NCBI GenBank assembly: GCA_033032865.1
Contig: JAWHQI010000064.1
Coordinates: forward strand, 6,386,001 to 6,450,000
Length of the DNA: 64,000 nucleotides
Source of the DNA: Dactylorhiza incarnata
Lineage: Eukaryota; Streptophyta; Magnoliopsida; Asparagales; Orchidaceae
Direction of reading: 5' to 3'
A model generated the notes under the pieces. That model was not told the DNA's origin, searched no databases, and saw nothing but the letters and a program-made list of their open reading frames with translations. The translations under genes and the position numbers were made by a program. Of the stretch, positions 32,107 through 43,297 are shown piece by piece (within the stretch, counting starts at the first letter, position 1; the number at the start of each line of letters is the position of its first letter).

Positions 32107-33136
32107 CTGCCATTAATGTATTTCCTCTACAATTAACTCCAATGATTCCTACAGTTTTATATGGAGTATAATCCAATCTACTGCAATTGTGGCATCAAAG
32201 GTATGGACACCATAATATTTATGATTTACAATCATTGCAAACAAGAAATATGGTGATAGGTATGGATGATCTGCACAAAAGTAGTTAAGTAGTAGACAAA
32301 TGTGAAAGCTGCATATTCGGAAAACAACCAAGATTTCCTTTTCCAAAATATTCAGCAAATAGAGTCACGCAGCCTTTGTAATTACTTCATGCAAACATAT
32401 GGGGACCTGCAGCAACTTCAACTTTAGATGGAAATAAGTATTATCTATAATTTGTTGATGACATTTCAAGGATGCAATGAGTATATTTCTTACCATCCAA
32501 ATCAGATGCGCTAGCAGGATTTATGAAATTCAAAAAACAAGTTGAAAACTAGTCTTCATCAAAATAAAATCATTACGTACTAATCAAGTGGGAGAATTTC
32601 TATCCACTGCCTTCATCAACTTTTGTCAAGAAGAAGGCATTAAAAGACAATTTACTACCAGGTATACTCCTCAACATAATGGGGTAGTTGAAAGAAGGAA
32701 CATGACTATCCTTAATATGTGTAGATGTTTGCTTCAAGCAAAAAATCTACCAAAACTGTTCTGGGCTGATGCAGTGAACTGTGTAGTATGCTTGCTGAAT
32801 AGGGCATCAACATCAACTATTCATACTATGACTCCATATGAAGTTTGGTATCACAAGAAACCTATGGTGAATCATTTGAAAGTTTTTGTTAGCATAACTT
32901 ATGCTCATGTGCCGAAAGAAAGGAGAGATAAGTTAGACCCAAGAGGTGAAAAATTTATTTTCTGGGATATAGTGAAGATAGTAAAGCATATCGTTTATAT
33001 AATCCCAATACTAAAAATCTCATCATCTCAAGAGATGTTGTGTTTGATGAGACTAACCAATGGAATTGGTCTCAACAAAAGGATCAGACTCTATTACCTC
33101 ATGAGGTTATCTAATATGCCAACTCAGATGAGTTAG
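32107..33136 (+). pseudogene. Copia-1 integrase, broken
   Basis: Zinc-binding region LWHQRYGHHNIYDL and, after a stop, CESCIFGKQPRFPF. The catalytic core has HANIWGP where copia relatives carry an Asp in place of Asn, and RTNQVGEF where relatives also carry an acidic residue, so two catalytic acids appear lost. The Glu remains in QHNGVVERRN. Then WADAVNCVVCLLNRA and TPYEVWYHKKPMVNHLKVF. Several stops (near 32280, 32400, 32450) and frame changes, the last near 32970. Integrase would insert the element cDNA; this one cannot. Confidence 0.82.
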
Positions 33137-33289
33137 AATGTCAGCCATCCAGTCATGTTCATGCAAAGTTTCCTCAATCAAATGGCAGTACTAGTGAGTC
33201 ATCATCTTTATACTAAGATATAGATATTTAGATGAAATCTATCAAATTTCAAAACTTGCTTTATTATCATCTGAACCTACATAATTTGA

Positions 33290-34320
33290 GCAAGATAGTT
33301 AGGAGAAGATTTGGAGAGATGCAATGAAACAGGAAATCAAAATGATTGTAAAGAATGATACTTGGCAATTTGTGTCAAAGCCCCCTAATCAGAACATCTT
33401 AAGTTTGAAATGGTTATACAAAACAAGGCTCAATGAAGATGGCTCAATCTCAAAGCATAAAGCCAGACTTGTGGCTCGATGCTTTTCCCAAATACCTGGA
33501 CAAGACGTTGAAGAAACGTATGCACCGATTGTGAGAATGGAAACTATTGGAACTGTTATAGCTTTAGCAGCACAACAAAAAATGCCCATACTTCAACTAG
33601 ATGTGAACTCAACCTTTCTAAATGGGAATTTAAAGGAGGATGTATATATATCAGCCACGGGGATTTGAAAAGCTCAATGTCCTGATCATGTATACAAACT
33701 GAAAAAAGGCTTTATATGGATTAAAGCAGTCTCCAAGAGCTTGGCATAGCAAAATTGACAGTTCCCTTCTATCCCTTGGTTTTTAATGCAGCTCATATGA
33801 AGCATCTTTATACATTCAGCTTCCAGAATCATCAAGTATTATTTTACTATGCATATATGTTGATGATATTCTCCTAACTTGTACAAATAAAGATGAAATA
33901 GAAAAAGTAAAAATGGGATTAAATAAACAATTTGAGATCACTGAACTTGGTCAAATAAAATATTTCTTGGGGATGCAAATAACTCAATCACCTGGGAGAA
34001 TATTTATCTCATAGGAAAAGTACGCTAAAGATATTGTGTCCAAATACCAAATGTACTCGTATAATCCAATGGCAACACCTAGTAATGTTGGTGAAAAGTT
34101 ATTCAAAAATGAAGGACAAATGATAGGTAAAGTAGAACAGTTTAGACAACTAGTTGGTTCTTTGTGGTATTTAACAAAAACCCACCCAAATCTTGAGTTC
34201 TCTGTCAGCCTTATATCCTGTTTTATGTCAAATCCAAGTGAAGCACATATGTTGTCAGCCAAGAGACTTTTACGATATATTAAAGGCGCATGTAACTTTG
34301 GTATTCTCTATGAGACATAA
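33290..34320 (+). pseudogene. Copia-1 reverse transcriptase, broken
   Basis: Starts WRDAMKQEIKMIVKNDTWQF, then LSLKWLYKTRLNEDGSISKH, KARLVARCFSQIPG, TYAPIVRMETI, LQLDVNSTFLNGNLKEDVYI. The frame is lost near 33665-33790 but the catalytic YVDD box is intact near 33855 (ICIYVDDIL). Further motifs are ITELGQIKYFLGMQI, ATPSNVGEKL and VGSLWYLTKTHPNLEFSVSL. Stops at about 33668, 34014 and 34318. Confidence 0.85.
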
Positions 34321-34790
34321 GAAGACAATAAGCTAAATGGCTATGGGGATAATGATTGGGCGGGAGATATAAATGATAGAAAGAGCACCACTGGATATGT
34401 GTTCCGTCTTGGCTTCAAACCGATTTCCTGGAGCACAAAGAAACAACAAACATTGGCTCTCTCTACAGCCGAAGCAGAATATATTGCATCGATCAGGTGC
34501 GCAAGTGAGGGCATTTGTCTTTGCAACTTGATATCAGAAATTGAGGAACATAAAAGGGAGATTCAACCCTGGACGTTAAATATCGACAATATTTCTGCTA
34601 TTTAACAAGCTAAAAATTATCCTGTTTTTCATGGCAGATCGAAGCATATTGATATTCGTTATCATCATATCCAAAACTTGGTTCAAGAAGGAAAACTCAT
34701 TCTACAATATTGACATACATCAAATCAATTAGCTGATCTACTTACAAAAGCTCTTCACCGAATCAGATTTTTGATTCTTCGACAAATCCT
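34321..34790 (+). pseudogene. Copia-1 RNase H, broken
   Basis: [72 protein letters not shown] and SNQLADLLTKALH. One TAA interrupts near 34603 and a TGA replaces a codon near 34712. Standard copia RNase H module, end of pol. Confidence 0.85.
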
Positions 34791-34813
34791 AAACATTAAC
34801 CCTTTTATTTCAG

Positions 34814-34826
34814 CATTAAGGGTGGG
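34814..34826 (+). other. polypurine tract of Copia-1
   Basis: cattaagggtggg directly before the 3' LTR start TGTTAAAAATG at 34827. Confidence 0.7.
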
Positions 34827-35533
34827 TGTTAAAAATGTAGTTTTTGTTAATCTTGAAATAACAAGAATAAAATAACATCATGTTGACTCAGAAAGTAAGA
34901 AGATAGCAGAAGGAGAAAGGTGAAGATAAGGAAGAAGAAGTCGGAGAAGAGGAAGGTAGAAGAAGAAAAGTAAAAGAAGACGAAATATGAACATAAGAGA
35001 AGACTTAGCCCAAGACTCCTATTCAGCCGCAATCCGCAAAGACAAGAAAAGAAATTTCATTTTATAATACTTTTGTATTAAAAGATAATGTATTATATTA
35101 GTTTATAATGATGTAATGGAATTTTATAAATAGGTCCCAAAAGGTGTGCTGGAGGTAGCCCTGTCCAAAAAGTCCGGTAGGGGCCTGAACCGGGCCTACC
35201 GGGCCCGGGCCCGATTTTAGCTGGGGGCCGGGCTCAGGCTCCCTCCCCTAGGAGGAGCCTGATGAAGCCCCCAAGGCCAGGTCGGGTCGGGCCCTGGAAC
35301 CCCATTTTTTTTTAATAAAAAAGTTAAAAATAATATGAGATGATTATGGACAAGAAATTATTTTTTATTAATCTTGAAAAATGAAAAATACAAATTTACA
35401 TTCAAAATGAAAAAACTGAGAAATACAAAAAATTAATTTCATAATATAGCAAAAAAAATTTACAAAATTTTGTAATTTAAACAATTACAAAATTGTCGGC
35501 TCCCCGGGTTTGACCTGCGAGTGTGCGACACGC

Positions 35534-37357
35534 TTAGCCATCTCCTAAATTTATTGCGTCCATCTCATCCTCTACGTCTGTCGCGCCATTCTCGATCGGT
35601 GAAATGTGTTGCTTCCTCTTCATATCATTCAAGTGATCTTTGTAGCATATGCAAATTTCCAGTGATTCTTCGCTTAGGCGACTCCTCCGCTCCGTCAAAA
35701 TCCTACAACTAAAAGAAAAAGCAGACTCTGAAACTACCGTTCTAGCATGGATTGTTAGTAAATCACGGGTCATATAAGCCATAATAGGTTATGTATTAAC
35801 CTTGCATTTCCACCATTTTAGAATATCGGAATTTTCAATTTCATTCGTACTTATAAAATTGTGAAATTGTGTTTTAGTGTACAATCCTAGTTCATTTAAA
35901 TTACTAGATGATGCACGAGCTTTTTTTCTAAAAGCTATAATTCTAAAATTTTATTTTTAAAACTACATTTTGTTATAGATTGTGATATATCTTCTCGGGG
36001 CCACGATCCGTATAATTGATCGTAATAATTATAAAATTCAGTGTAAATGAGTTAAAATTTAAAATACTAAAGCTATCAAATTCCGAATAAGTTATTTTAA
36101 GTTTAAATTTGTATTTATTTCTTCGATTAGATTTTCTACCTCGTTTATGCCGAATAGAGGATTCAAAGCTGCGACGCGTGAAAACATTGCTGGCATTTTT
36201 TTATAATATTTTAAAATTTATGTTTCAAATTTCTCAATTAAAGGACGGCACCCTTCGTGTTACTTATAATAGTTAAATTTTTTAGCGATATTTACAACAT
36301 TTTCAATTACTAGAGAGCTAGTCGGATAATACACGTCAGATAATACTTAGGCCTCAATCGTTATCATTCAAATCACGAATATTTAGCATAGCGTAGTATT
36401 CCATAAGAACTGATTTTTGTCGCAACGCTCTCTTTAATATTTTATATGTTGAGTTCCATATACCTATCTAATTGACATGTTAAATTGAGGTTTCAAATAT
36501 TTTTAACCTTTGTCGTTTGCAATTTTTAATAAAGTTTTGTCTCCGTTGCTTAGAACTATAAATAAATTATAACATAAAACGAATTATATTAATATAGGTT
36601 CCATAAAAGATAAACTATCTTGTACAACTAAATTTAAAACGTGAGAGACGCATCGAGTATGAAAAAACGCACTGTTTAACATTGGTTTTAAGTCGCATTT
36701 TAACCACTCAATTGCGACAGTATTATTAGTGGCGTTATTGAAATAAATACTCATAATTTTATCTTTAATTTTAAATTCTCGAAGATATTTTATAATTGTT
36801 TGATATATGGTTTGACATGTGTGTGGGATTTCGAAATTTTCAAAACATATTATACGTTTATTTAGATCTAAAGAAATATGATCGACCTAATGACAAATTA
36901 TATAAATATATGATAATCCTAATTTTATGCTACTAGACCAAACGTCACTCGTCAAACCCATACGTCATTCGAAATTTCCAAAATAATTTATTAAAGATAT
37001 TGTGTTGATTCCAAATAAAATTTGAGCGCATCGCGCCTAAGCGAGAATCTACTGAGCTTCTGATATTTTGGTTGAAGCCATTTGTGTATGTATTCGGTCT
37101 CTTACTCGTCGTCGTAGTGGCTGAACGACAATCCACGCCTTATGACATTCTTCACTTACAGCTCCAGTTGTCGATCTTGATCGTACATCCAAATTTATCC
37201 GGCTCCCGATATTTGTGTCTGACTGAACTCGGGAGCTTGTTTCGAAATGCAAGACTTGAAGTGTGTCTTGCTAGTGTCGAGTTGTCGTTGAAGGTCAGCA
37301 ACTTCGAGCATAATTTGCATTTTGCCTTGTATTCGGCGCTAAGTTTTACTTTTTCAA
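35534..37357 (-). pseudogene. hAT (Ac/RICESLEEPER-like) transposase, degraded
   Basis: Three separate regions can be read on the minus strand. Near 37357-37230: a BED-type zinc finger (EKVKLSAEYKAKCKLC, TFNDNSTLARH). Near 36755-36600: the core segment with NATNNTVAIEWLKCDLKPML and FHTRCVSHVLNLVVQDSL, containing the conserved Cys-x2-His. Near 35782-35534: the hAT dimerisation domain (MTRDLLTIHARTVVSESAFS, RILTERRSRLSEESLEICI). Stops and frameshifts between them prevent expression. The protein would bind and cut the element ends in the nucleus. Similar genes have been domesticated in plants, but the damage and TSD show this is a transposon copy. Confidence 0.88.
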
Positions 37358-37414
37358 AATGTTCTCAAATTGGAGTCTTATGCTTGGGTTGCATCACTTC
37401 ATGCGCATCACACT

Positions 37415-37496
37415 TGAGAGTGTGCGTGGGAGAGAGAAAGAGAGTATGTGAGAGAGTGTGAGAGAGTGTGAGAGAGAGAGAGAGAGAAAGAGAGAT
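37415..37496. repeat. GA-rich microsatellite in hAT
   Basis: gagagagaaagagag, gtgagagagtgtgagag and a pure (ga)n run upstream of the hAT terminus. Confidence 0.85.
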
Positions 37497-37648
37497 TTTA
37501 TGCCCACCCATGCACCCCGGGCCCGGATTTTATGCCCAAGAATAGCTGGAGGTGCAATTGAAATGAAATAAAGTATATTATCCTGGGCATATTGGTGAGT
37601 AAGTTTGTGTCGATCTTGATTTCATTTAAACTGCTGGTGTAATTAACA

Positions 37649-38039
37649 CTGCATCCGCCATTTCCCTTCGATATACATGAAACAAATTAAAGAGAAGTTA
37701 CAGTGCAGAAACTTTACTTACAGGAGGAAAATAAGTATATATGGAGGCAGTGAAAGTGGGAGGCACATGCAACGGGAAAACATATGGAGACCACCATTCA
37801 TCAGCTCACGAAGCATCTCATAATTAAAAGAGAAAAAGAAGCTCAGATATGCAATATTTATATATCTCCTCGGATCTCCCAACCGCCATCACTTTCAAAT
37901 GAAGGGCATATTATGTTTGTCTGATCCAAGAATTCCTAGCGAGCTAGCCTACCTTCTCTGCGCTCTATATCCCTAGCTATAATATTCCTTTTACCCTGAA
38001 AGCAAAAGGTGGCTGCTCATTTTTTTATTTATTAATAGA
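37649..38039. other. possible host flank right of Copia-1
   Basis: No element signature. It should be the continuation of 7542-7887 before Copia-1 inserted. Contains ttatatatctcctcgg near 37858 and pyrimidine-rich ccttctctgcgctctatatccc near 37950, but no open frame or known RNA. Confidence 0.35.
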
Positions 38040-38735
38040 ATGCAATTTTGAGAGCTTTTGTGTGAGCGAGAGGTGGCCACCGGCGCGGTGGCGCCCCTCC
38101 GTTAAAAGGTCGGAAAAGAGATGGATGTGTGGAAACTTTGTCTCCATGTGTGATCGACCGGGCTGTATATTTTTGCATCTGTTTTAACTTTGCATCCGTT
38201 TGGCATGGCAGTGACTGTCGTGAATGTGGTACGTGATTAATTATCATGAACCGTTGTTGTTCAAGTACCTTCGATCAAACCTAAGGAACTCTATCCACTT
38301 TTCTGTTCAAAATTAATTTTATGAGAGTGGGAGACTGAGAGGTGGCGACCGATGCCCCAACATTAAAAGTTTGGAAAAGAGATGGAGGTGTGAAAATTGT
38401 CTCCATGTTTGATCGACCGGTTGTATATATTTGCGCATGGTTAATTATCATGAGCAGTAAGGAACTATATCCACTTTTATGTTCAAAATTATTTTTTTGT
38501 GAGAGTGAGAGACTGAGAGGTGGCGACTGACGCCCCACCATTAAAAGGTTGTAAAAGAGATGGAGGTGTGAAAACTGTCTCCATGTCTGATCGACTGGAT
38601 GTATATCTTTGCATCTGTTTTAATTTTGGGTCTGTTTCGTATAGCTGTGGCGGCCGTGAAAGCGGTGGTTATGAACCGTTGTGCACTTACGTGAACTTAC
38701 TCTATCCACTTTTGTGTTCAAAATTAACTTTTTTT
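38040..38735. repeat. three-copy diverged tandem repeat
   Basis: Each unit has gagaggtggc(g/c)ac, a purine-rich aaaagagatgga(g/t)gtgtg, ctccatgt(g/t/c)tgatcga, ttgcatctgttttaa or its remnant, and ctatccacttt(t/c)(a/c/g)tgttcaaaatta. Unit starts lie near 38065, 38336 and 38515; the first unit is longer (about 270 nt) than the others (about 180-220 nt). Short open frames on both strands follow the repeat. Confidence 0.7.
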
Positions 38736-39219
38736 TCTTATTGAAGACTATAATTGTTGTCATGCCAAACATATTTTTTGATGATGAAGACATTTTTGTC
38801 CAAACTCATCGGAGCGAAACTCGTCTTAATATAGAAGGTCCTAGGAGGATCAAGGTGAATATATAATAGCTGTTTGTTCTTCACTGTACTTTGGCTGCAG
38901 TAGGGAATAAAGTCTTCTGGTCAACAAAGACTAAAGCCTAACTTTACTTTTTTCCCTTACATGTGGACACGTGGCCTCGGTTTTAGATATTTGTGGACTG
39001 AGCCATGTGGAGATCTGTTAATTTATATTTAGAATTTTTGTAAAAGTACTCCCCCTCATGAATAAGAATGTGCTACGCACGTGCTTGATTCTCTCGGATC
39101 CATCGTCCTGGCATTCTTTTCGGTTGCCCGTCCAAGAGCAACGAGCACGGGCAAAGCCCGTGGGAAGATGATCGTACAACAAATATTAAATATCAACAAA
39201 CTACAACATATAACTATTT
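38736..39219. other. unassigned sequence
   Basis: No gene or clear element. A short hairpin cacgggcaaagcccgtg lies at 39146-39162 (see findings). Confidence 0.4.
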
Positions 39220-39671
39220 ATGTTAGAAATAACAAACCAAATATGCTAACTGTGCGTGTTACTAGACAGACATTAATATCCACTTTATTTAGATGATATA
39301 ATTAATTATGTCGATTATGTTTCACAATATATGATTGAATTGGATTATGTGTGGATACCGGATGTCATTTTACGTTTATAAGATGTGCTTAATCGTAAAA
39401 TGGTCGCATTAAGTTTTAATATAAATAGGTTATGGTCCCCGGACGGTTACAAGGTAACCAGTTCAGTCTCATTAAGTCTTAGCATCCCATCACTAGAGAG
39501 AGACTAAGGGAGGAAGAGGAGTCATCTTCTTCATCACGACCTTGAAAACTTGAAAGATCCGTAACCGCAATAATCCATCCACATGAATTCAGATATGTTT
39601 TCGCTCATTTATTCATCTCGATTTTCGACTAGAACGTATCCGTCTCCGTTTTTGTTTCACAAATTCTCCCA
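39220..39671 (+). mobile_element. probable LTR fragment with PBS
   Basis: Starts TGTTAGAAATAAC and includes ttaatataaatagg (TATA-like, near 39417). It runs into a primer binding site TGGTATCAGAGCAAGG at 39677. No gag or pol follows and I see no partner LTR, so this is a 5' LTR stub of an LTR retrotransposon, probably copia type. Confidence 0.5.
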
Positions 39672-39676
39672 AAATG

Positions 39677-39692
39677 TGGTATCAGAGCAAGG
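39677..39692 (+). other. primer binding site
   Basis: TGGTATCAGAGCAAGG, complementary to initiator tRNA-Met. It belongs to the LTR stub on its left. Confidence 0.65.
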
Positions 39693-40177
39693 TTCTATGT
39701 CGATTCACCCGGATATTTTGACAATTTCTAGGATTTTTCTTCTTCTTGGATTTCCAACGGATTTTGATTACTTTCCCCGCCCAATTTTTATTTTCGTATG
39801 TAGTCGCTCGGCCTTGACATGCACCAGATCCGGTGCCGCAGTGGAATGACCGCATCTTTTGGAGGAGCGTCATATCGTCATCCGACACTCTTATGTACAC
39901 AGAAAGTCGCGGTGAATGGTGGTGGCTTAGCCATCCATAATGTTGTAGTTCTTTTCTCTGCCGTTGATTTACCGCTTGCCTACGGTAGATGGGCGTTGGA
40001 GCCTCTTGAAGCTAAGCATCTAATGCCGGCGTACTTAGATGCTCTTAGGTGTTGGAGGTATCGGCGCCATACATCGAAATCTTTGTCGGCCCCGGCGAGT
40101 TCTCCTATACATATGAGTAATCTGTCATCCATGCATGCTTTTTTTATGGAAATAATTAAAGTGAAATAAAATATATA
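39693..40177. other. unassigned, no supported gene
   Basis: An open frame at 39819-40169 (116 codons) has no recognisable domain, no neighbouring gene signals and a composition no different from chance. Left unassigned. Confidence 0.4.
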
Positions 40178-40502
40178 TCAGGATATAAATTTACATTTTT
40201 CTAATGTCATAATATCTATTGATAAATTTTTTTTTTTGAAATTGATGGCCAAGTACATATATATTCTCATATTTTTATTGCCTCTAAGAAGAATAAGAAC
40301 TAAACAAAAATAAACAATCATAGACGACACATTTACGTGGTTCACTCCAAGATTGGTTACGTCCACGGGCAGCATCAATCGGATTTTCACTATCAAGAAC
40401 AGAGACGGTTGAAGTATAAATGTGCGAATTTCCAAATTCAGATGAAATCCTAAAACCCCAGACATGCTTCAGAACTGCATGGAGTCTATACAACATTACG
40501 TA

Positions 40503-40511
40503 CATTTATAG
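40503..40511 (-). promoter_or_regulatory. TATA box next to dyad array
   Basis: CTATAAATG on the minus strand, about 18 nt downstream of the array edge at 40529, the same spacing class as in the Athila LTRs. Confidence 0.5.
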
Positions 40512-40528
40512 TTTCGAAAATTAGGATT

Positions 40529-40750
40529 GACACGCCTTTGGCACACGCCCGTGTGCCTCGGGTGTGTGGCCCAATGACACGTCTTTTCATCAACAGACGT
40601 GTAACAACCGACATGGAACCATCAGAACGACACATGCAAGCCCTGGCATACGCCCGTGTGCTTCGGGTCGTGTGCCCTGAAACGTCGTGTCTCCGCCTTC
40701 TGGATGCGTCCACCGACTTATGGAACGGTCTCAATCGCACACGGCAGTGT
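40529..40750. repeat. CACACGCCCGTGTG dyad array
   Basis: gcacacgcccgtgtgc with outer arms acgcctttgg and cctcgggtgtg, then catacgcccgtgtgcttcgg, plus half-arms acgtcttttc...agacgtgt, and acggcagtgtg. The inner core CACGCCCGTG is the same as in the Athila array though the surrounding sequences are unrelated. Confidence 0.8.
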
Positions 40751-43297
40751 GTCAAAAAAATTTTGTCCAGGGTCTCGGCCCCGAACACCACGGGTCATGT
40801 TCAACATCAGTCGTCGTCTTTGGGTTAAAATTTGAGGCATACAATTAATAATTATATCATTAATATCATATATGGCCGCTGTCAATGGGAGAGGGGGGCA
40901 TAATGTGTAACATCCCCCAAACTGCTAGGCCCCTAGAGAATTTTTGCCAGAACAAGTCATGACAAAAATAGGATAAGTGACACAGGGCACTAGGATGACA
41001 AGTTGAATGGAGTAAAAAACACATGGTGTGCACTCGGCCACCATGGGCCACCCTAATGTAAAGTGAACTAAAAAGAGGCTAAAACATCTTATGCATCCCA
41101 CATAGTCATGGAGATTCCCCTAGGATGAATCAAGTACAAAAAATGGGCCAAAGAGGCCCCATGAACTCAATAAGATAAGGAGGAATACACATTGGGGTGC
41201 ATTTAGCAAATCTTAATGGCCTAGCCTAGGGGTGACCACAAACTCCAGTAAGCCAGCCTAACCTCACCATGACCCCATGACCATCCAAGGAGGTGAGTAG
41301 GCCACTAGGGACCCTTGAGGTCAAACAAATTGGTCAAATTGACCAAAAGTAAACTTTAGGCCACCTAGGTCAAACCTCCATAAATGAGGGCAATTGAACT
41401 CCAAATGATCAAATTGGACCCACCCCCAAATGGAAACCTCCCTAGGGTACCTAAAGGACCCAAAAGACCCATCATAGGGCCACCAATTTGGGGAAATTGG
41501 GTCAATTACTAAAAAGCCCTAAATTGATCTATTTGTGCTAAAACCCTAAATTGACCTTCAATTTGCCAAATTGACCTAGCACAACCATCCATAAACACCA
41601 AGGGAAGTAAATGAGACGTAGATGAGCCAAGGTGCACATTCAATTTTAGAGAATTAGGGCAAAATCACCAAAATACCCAAATTGCCCCTATAGGCAAATA
41701 AGTGCAATCAAGCCCCATATGACCCCACCATGACTCAATTCCTCTTGGAATGGGTCCATAGGGTCCAAGACAATAATGTGGGTCAGTCATATTAAGTGGT
41801 GTGAGCTTGAGTCAAGCCCAAACCCAAAAATCCCCAAGTTGGCATATTTGAGTCAAGTGAGCCCAAAACTCAAATCAAGTGGTCTTAGCCCAATCCCATG
41901 GCTCAAGTGGTCAACCCACATGATAACCAGCCCCCAGCCATCTGAAAATTCTAAATTGGGGTGGAAATTACACATGGATCTAGGCTTTAATGGGGGAAAA
42001 GGACAAGGGGAGGCAAAAGTGGAGAGATTAGGGGAATGGGTGCCAAATGGCACCCCCTCTTCATTCCCCAAGCATCCTCTGAGCTTGGGGAATGAATTCC
42101 CTTCAGTTTCGGGCAGTGGGGAGAGGGTCCTGATAGGCTGGGAGGGGCGGCAAGGAGGCTGGCCGAGAGCCACATAATGGCAGCTAGCCATATACCCCCC
42201 TCCCTCTCATTTCTCCCTCTCACCAGCTTCAGCATCCCTCAAGCAGCCGAGCCCTCCCTTCTAGTGAAGCTTTCGACCTCAGCAGCGCCGAACCACCATG
42301 GATGCCGGAAACGCCAACCAAGTCTTCCTCCGCGCAATACCCGCCGCCAAGCTCGCCCACAGGCAAGTTCCTTCCCCCTTCCATCTGTGCTAGATTCTAG
42401 ACCCATCTAGGAGAGATATCGGGCTCAAATGAGCACGATCCCATGTGAGATAGTGGGAGTTTTCTCGAGCTTTTCTTCTTGCTCGGGATCGCCGGAGAAG
42501 CTATCTCCGGCGGCCGTGTCGCCGCCTGGCGTTAACCACCACCTCAACGGAGGTGGTGGAGGTGGTGGCCGGCGGTGGTGAGCTGTAGGTAGCCGGGAAA
42601 TGGCAGAGGAAGGTGGCCCAGAGGGATCGAATCTGAGCCCTTGGCTCATCGGGGAAGACGACCTCTGAGCCGTTGGATCTGGCGGGTTAAGCTAATCGCA
42701 GACCATTATGTAAGTATTATATACTTTTATGAAATCAGTCACACTAATCACCCAATTTTGGAAGCTTGTTTCGAGGCCCTTAGAGGCCATATAATGAAAA
42801 ATGACCAGAGACAAGTCCTGTAGATCTGGATGTCTACTTTCTTTTGAAACTGAAATCATGTCAGTTGGTCAAGTGTAGCTCCTTCTATGCCATTTTTGGT
42901 GTGACATGTATATATTTGTATTTTGTTAAGATAAACAATTTGTACAGAACTTGCATGTTGACTTCACCTAGGTTGGGATCATTTCTGGAGATAGTGATCA
43001 ACATGAATATTGTATACCTTGAGGTTATCTTTAAAATGTCACCGACTTCGTGTCATTTGGTCAAGTGTAACTCCGTTTAGGCCACCTTTAGCGAGATATG
43101 TATAAAAGTGTATCTGGTGTGTTTAGTGATTTTGGCTCATGCAAATGCTTTGAAAATTTGTCCATGCCTTAGACATGATATCAACCTCCTCTAGTTAAGA
43201 ATTCAACTCATGTGCATGAGTGGTTTTCTCTGAACTTCAAGTTGAAGTTTTGGACTTAAGGGTGTAGGAAAAATTGGGGTGCATTTAGCATGAATAT

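Larger units (their letters stand above)
35156..37544 (-). mobile_element. hAT transposon in the Copia-1 3' LTR
   Basis: 8-bp TSD GCTGGAGG (35148-35155 and 37545-37552). Imperfect terminal inverted repeats TAGCCCTGTCCAAAAAGTCC and TATTCTTGGGCATAAAATCC, followed by gggcccgg-rich subterminal sequence on both sides. It encodes a degraded hAT transposase on the minus strand. Removal recreates the LTR sequence found in the 5' LTR. Confidence 0.9.
7888..37648 (+). mobile_element. Copia-1: outer Ty1/copia element, heavily nested
   Basis: A plus-strand Ty1/copia element in order: LTR, primer binding site, gag, protease, integrase, RT, RNase H, polypurine tract, LTR. It is split by three insertions: Copia-2 with its own nested elements (8941-29540), a CACTA element (30395-32103) and an hAT element (35156-37544). 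Removing them reconnects gag, the protease-integrase region and the 3' LTR at the expected points. LTRs of about 425 bp are clearly diverged, and every coding domain has frameshifts or stops. Flanks atgca (7883-7887) and ctgca (37649-37653) may be an imperfect TSD. Confidence 0.85.
34827..37648 (+). repeat. 3' LTR of Copia-1, split by hAT
   Basis: Left part 34827-35155 and right part 37553-37648 align to the 5' LTR (7888-8315) as one block of about 425 nt once 35156-37552 is removed. The right end is uncertain by a few nt; taattaaca at 37648 gives a canonical CA end. Confidence 0.82.
40178..40890 (-). mobile_element. LTR-like segment, minus orientation
   Basis: Contains acgtggttcactcc and ttacgtccacgggcagc (40340-40375), a motif pair common in plant LTRs, a minus-strand TATA box at 40503-40511, and a CACGCCCGTG dyad array immediately upstream of it. 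Termini not resolved, so extent is approximate. Confidence 0.45.

Noticed and set aside
39819..40169. 116-codon plus-strand frame in a low-repeat stretch
   Set aside because: No domain, no start or splice signals, low plausibility of composition; left as unassigned.
41776..42410. Open frames on both strands in the family-B LTR
   Set aside because: The related LTR at 50400-51370 does not keep these as proteins; frames differ and break.
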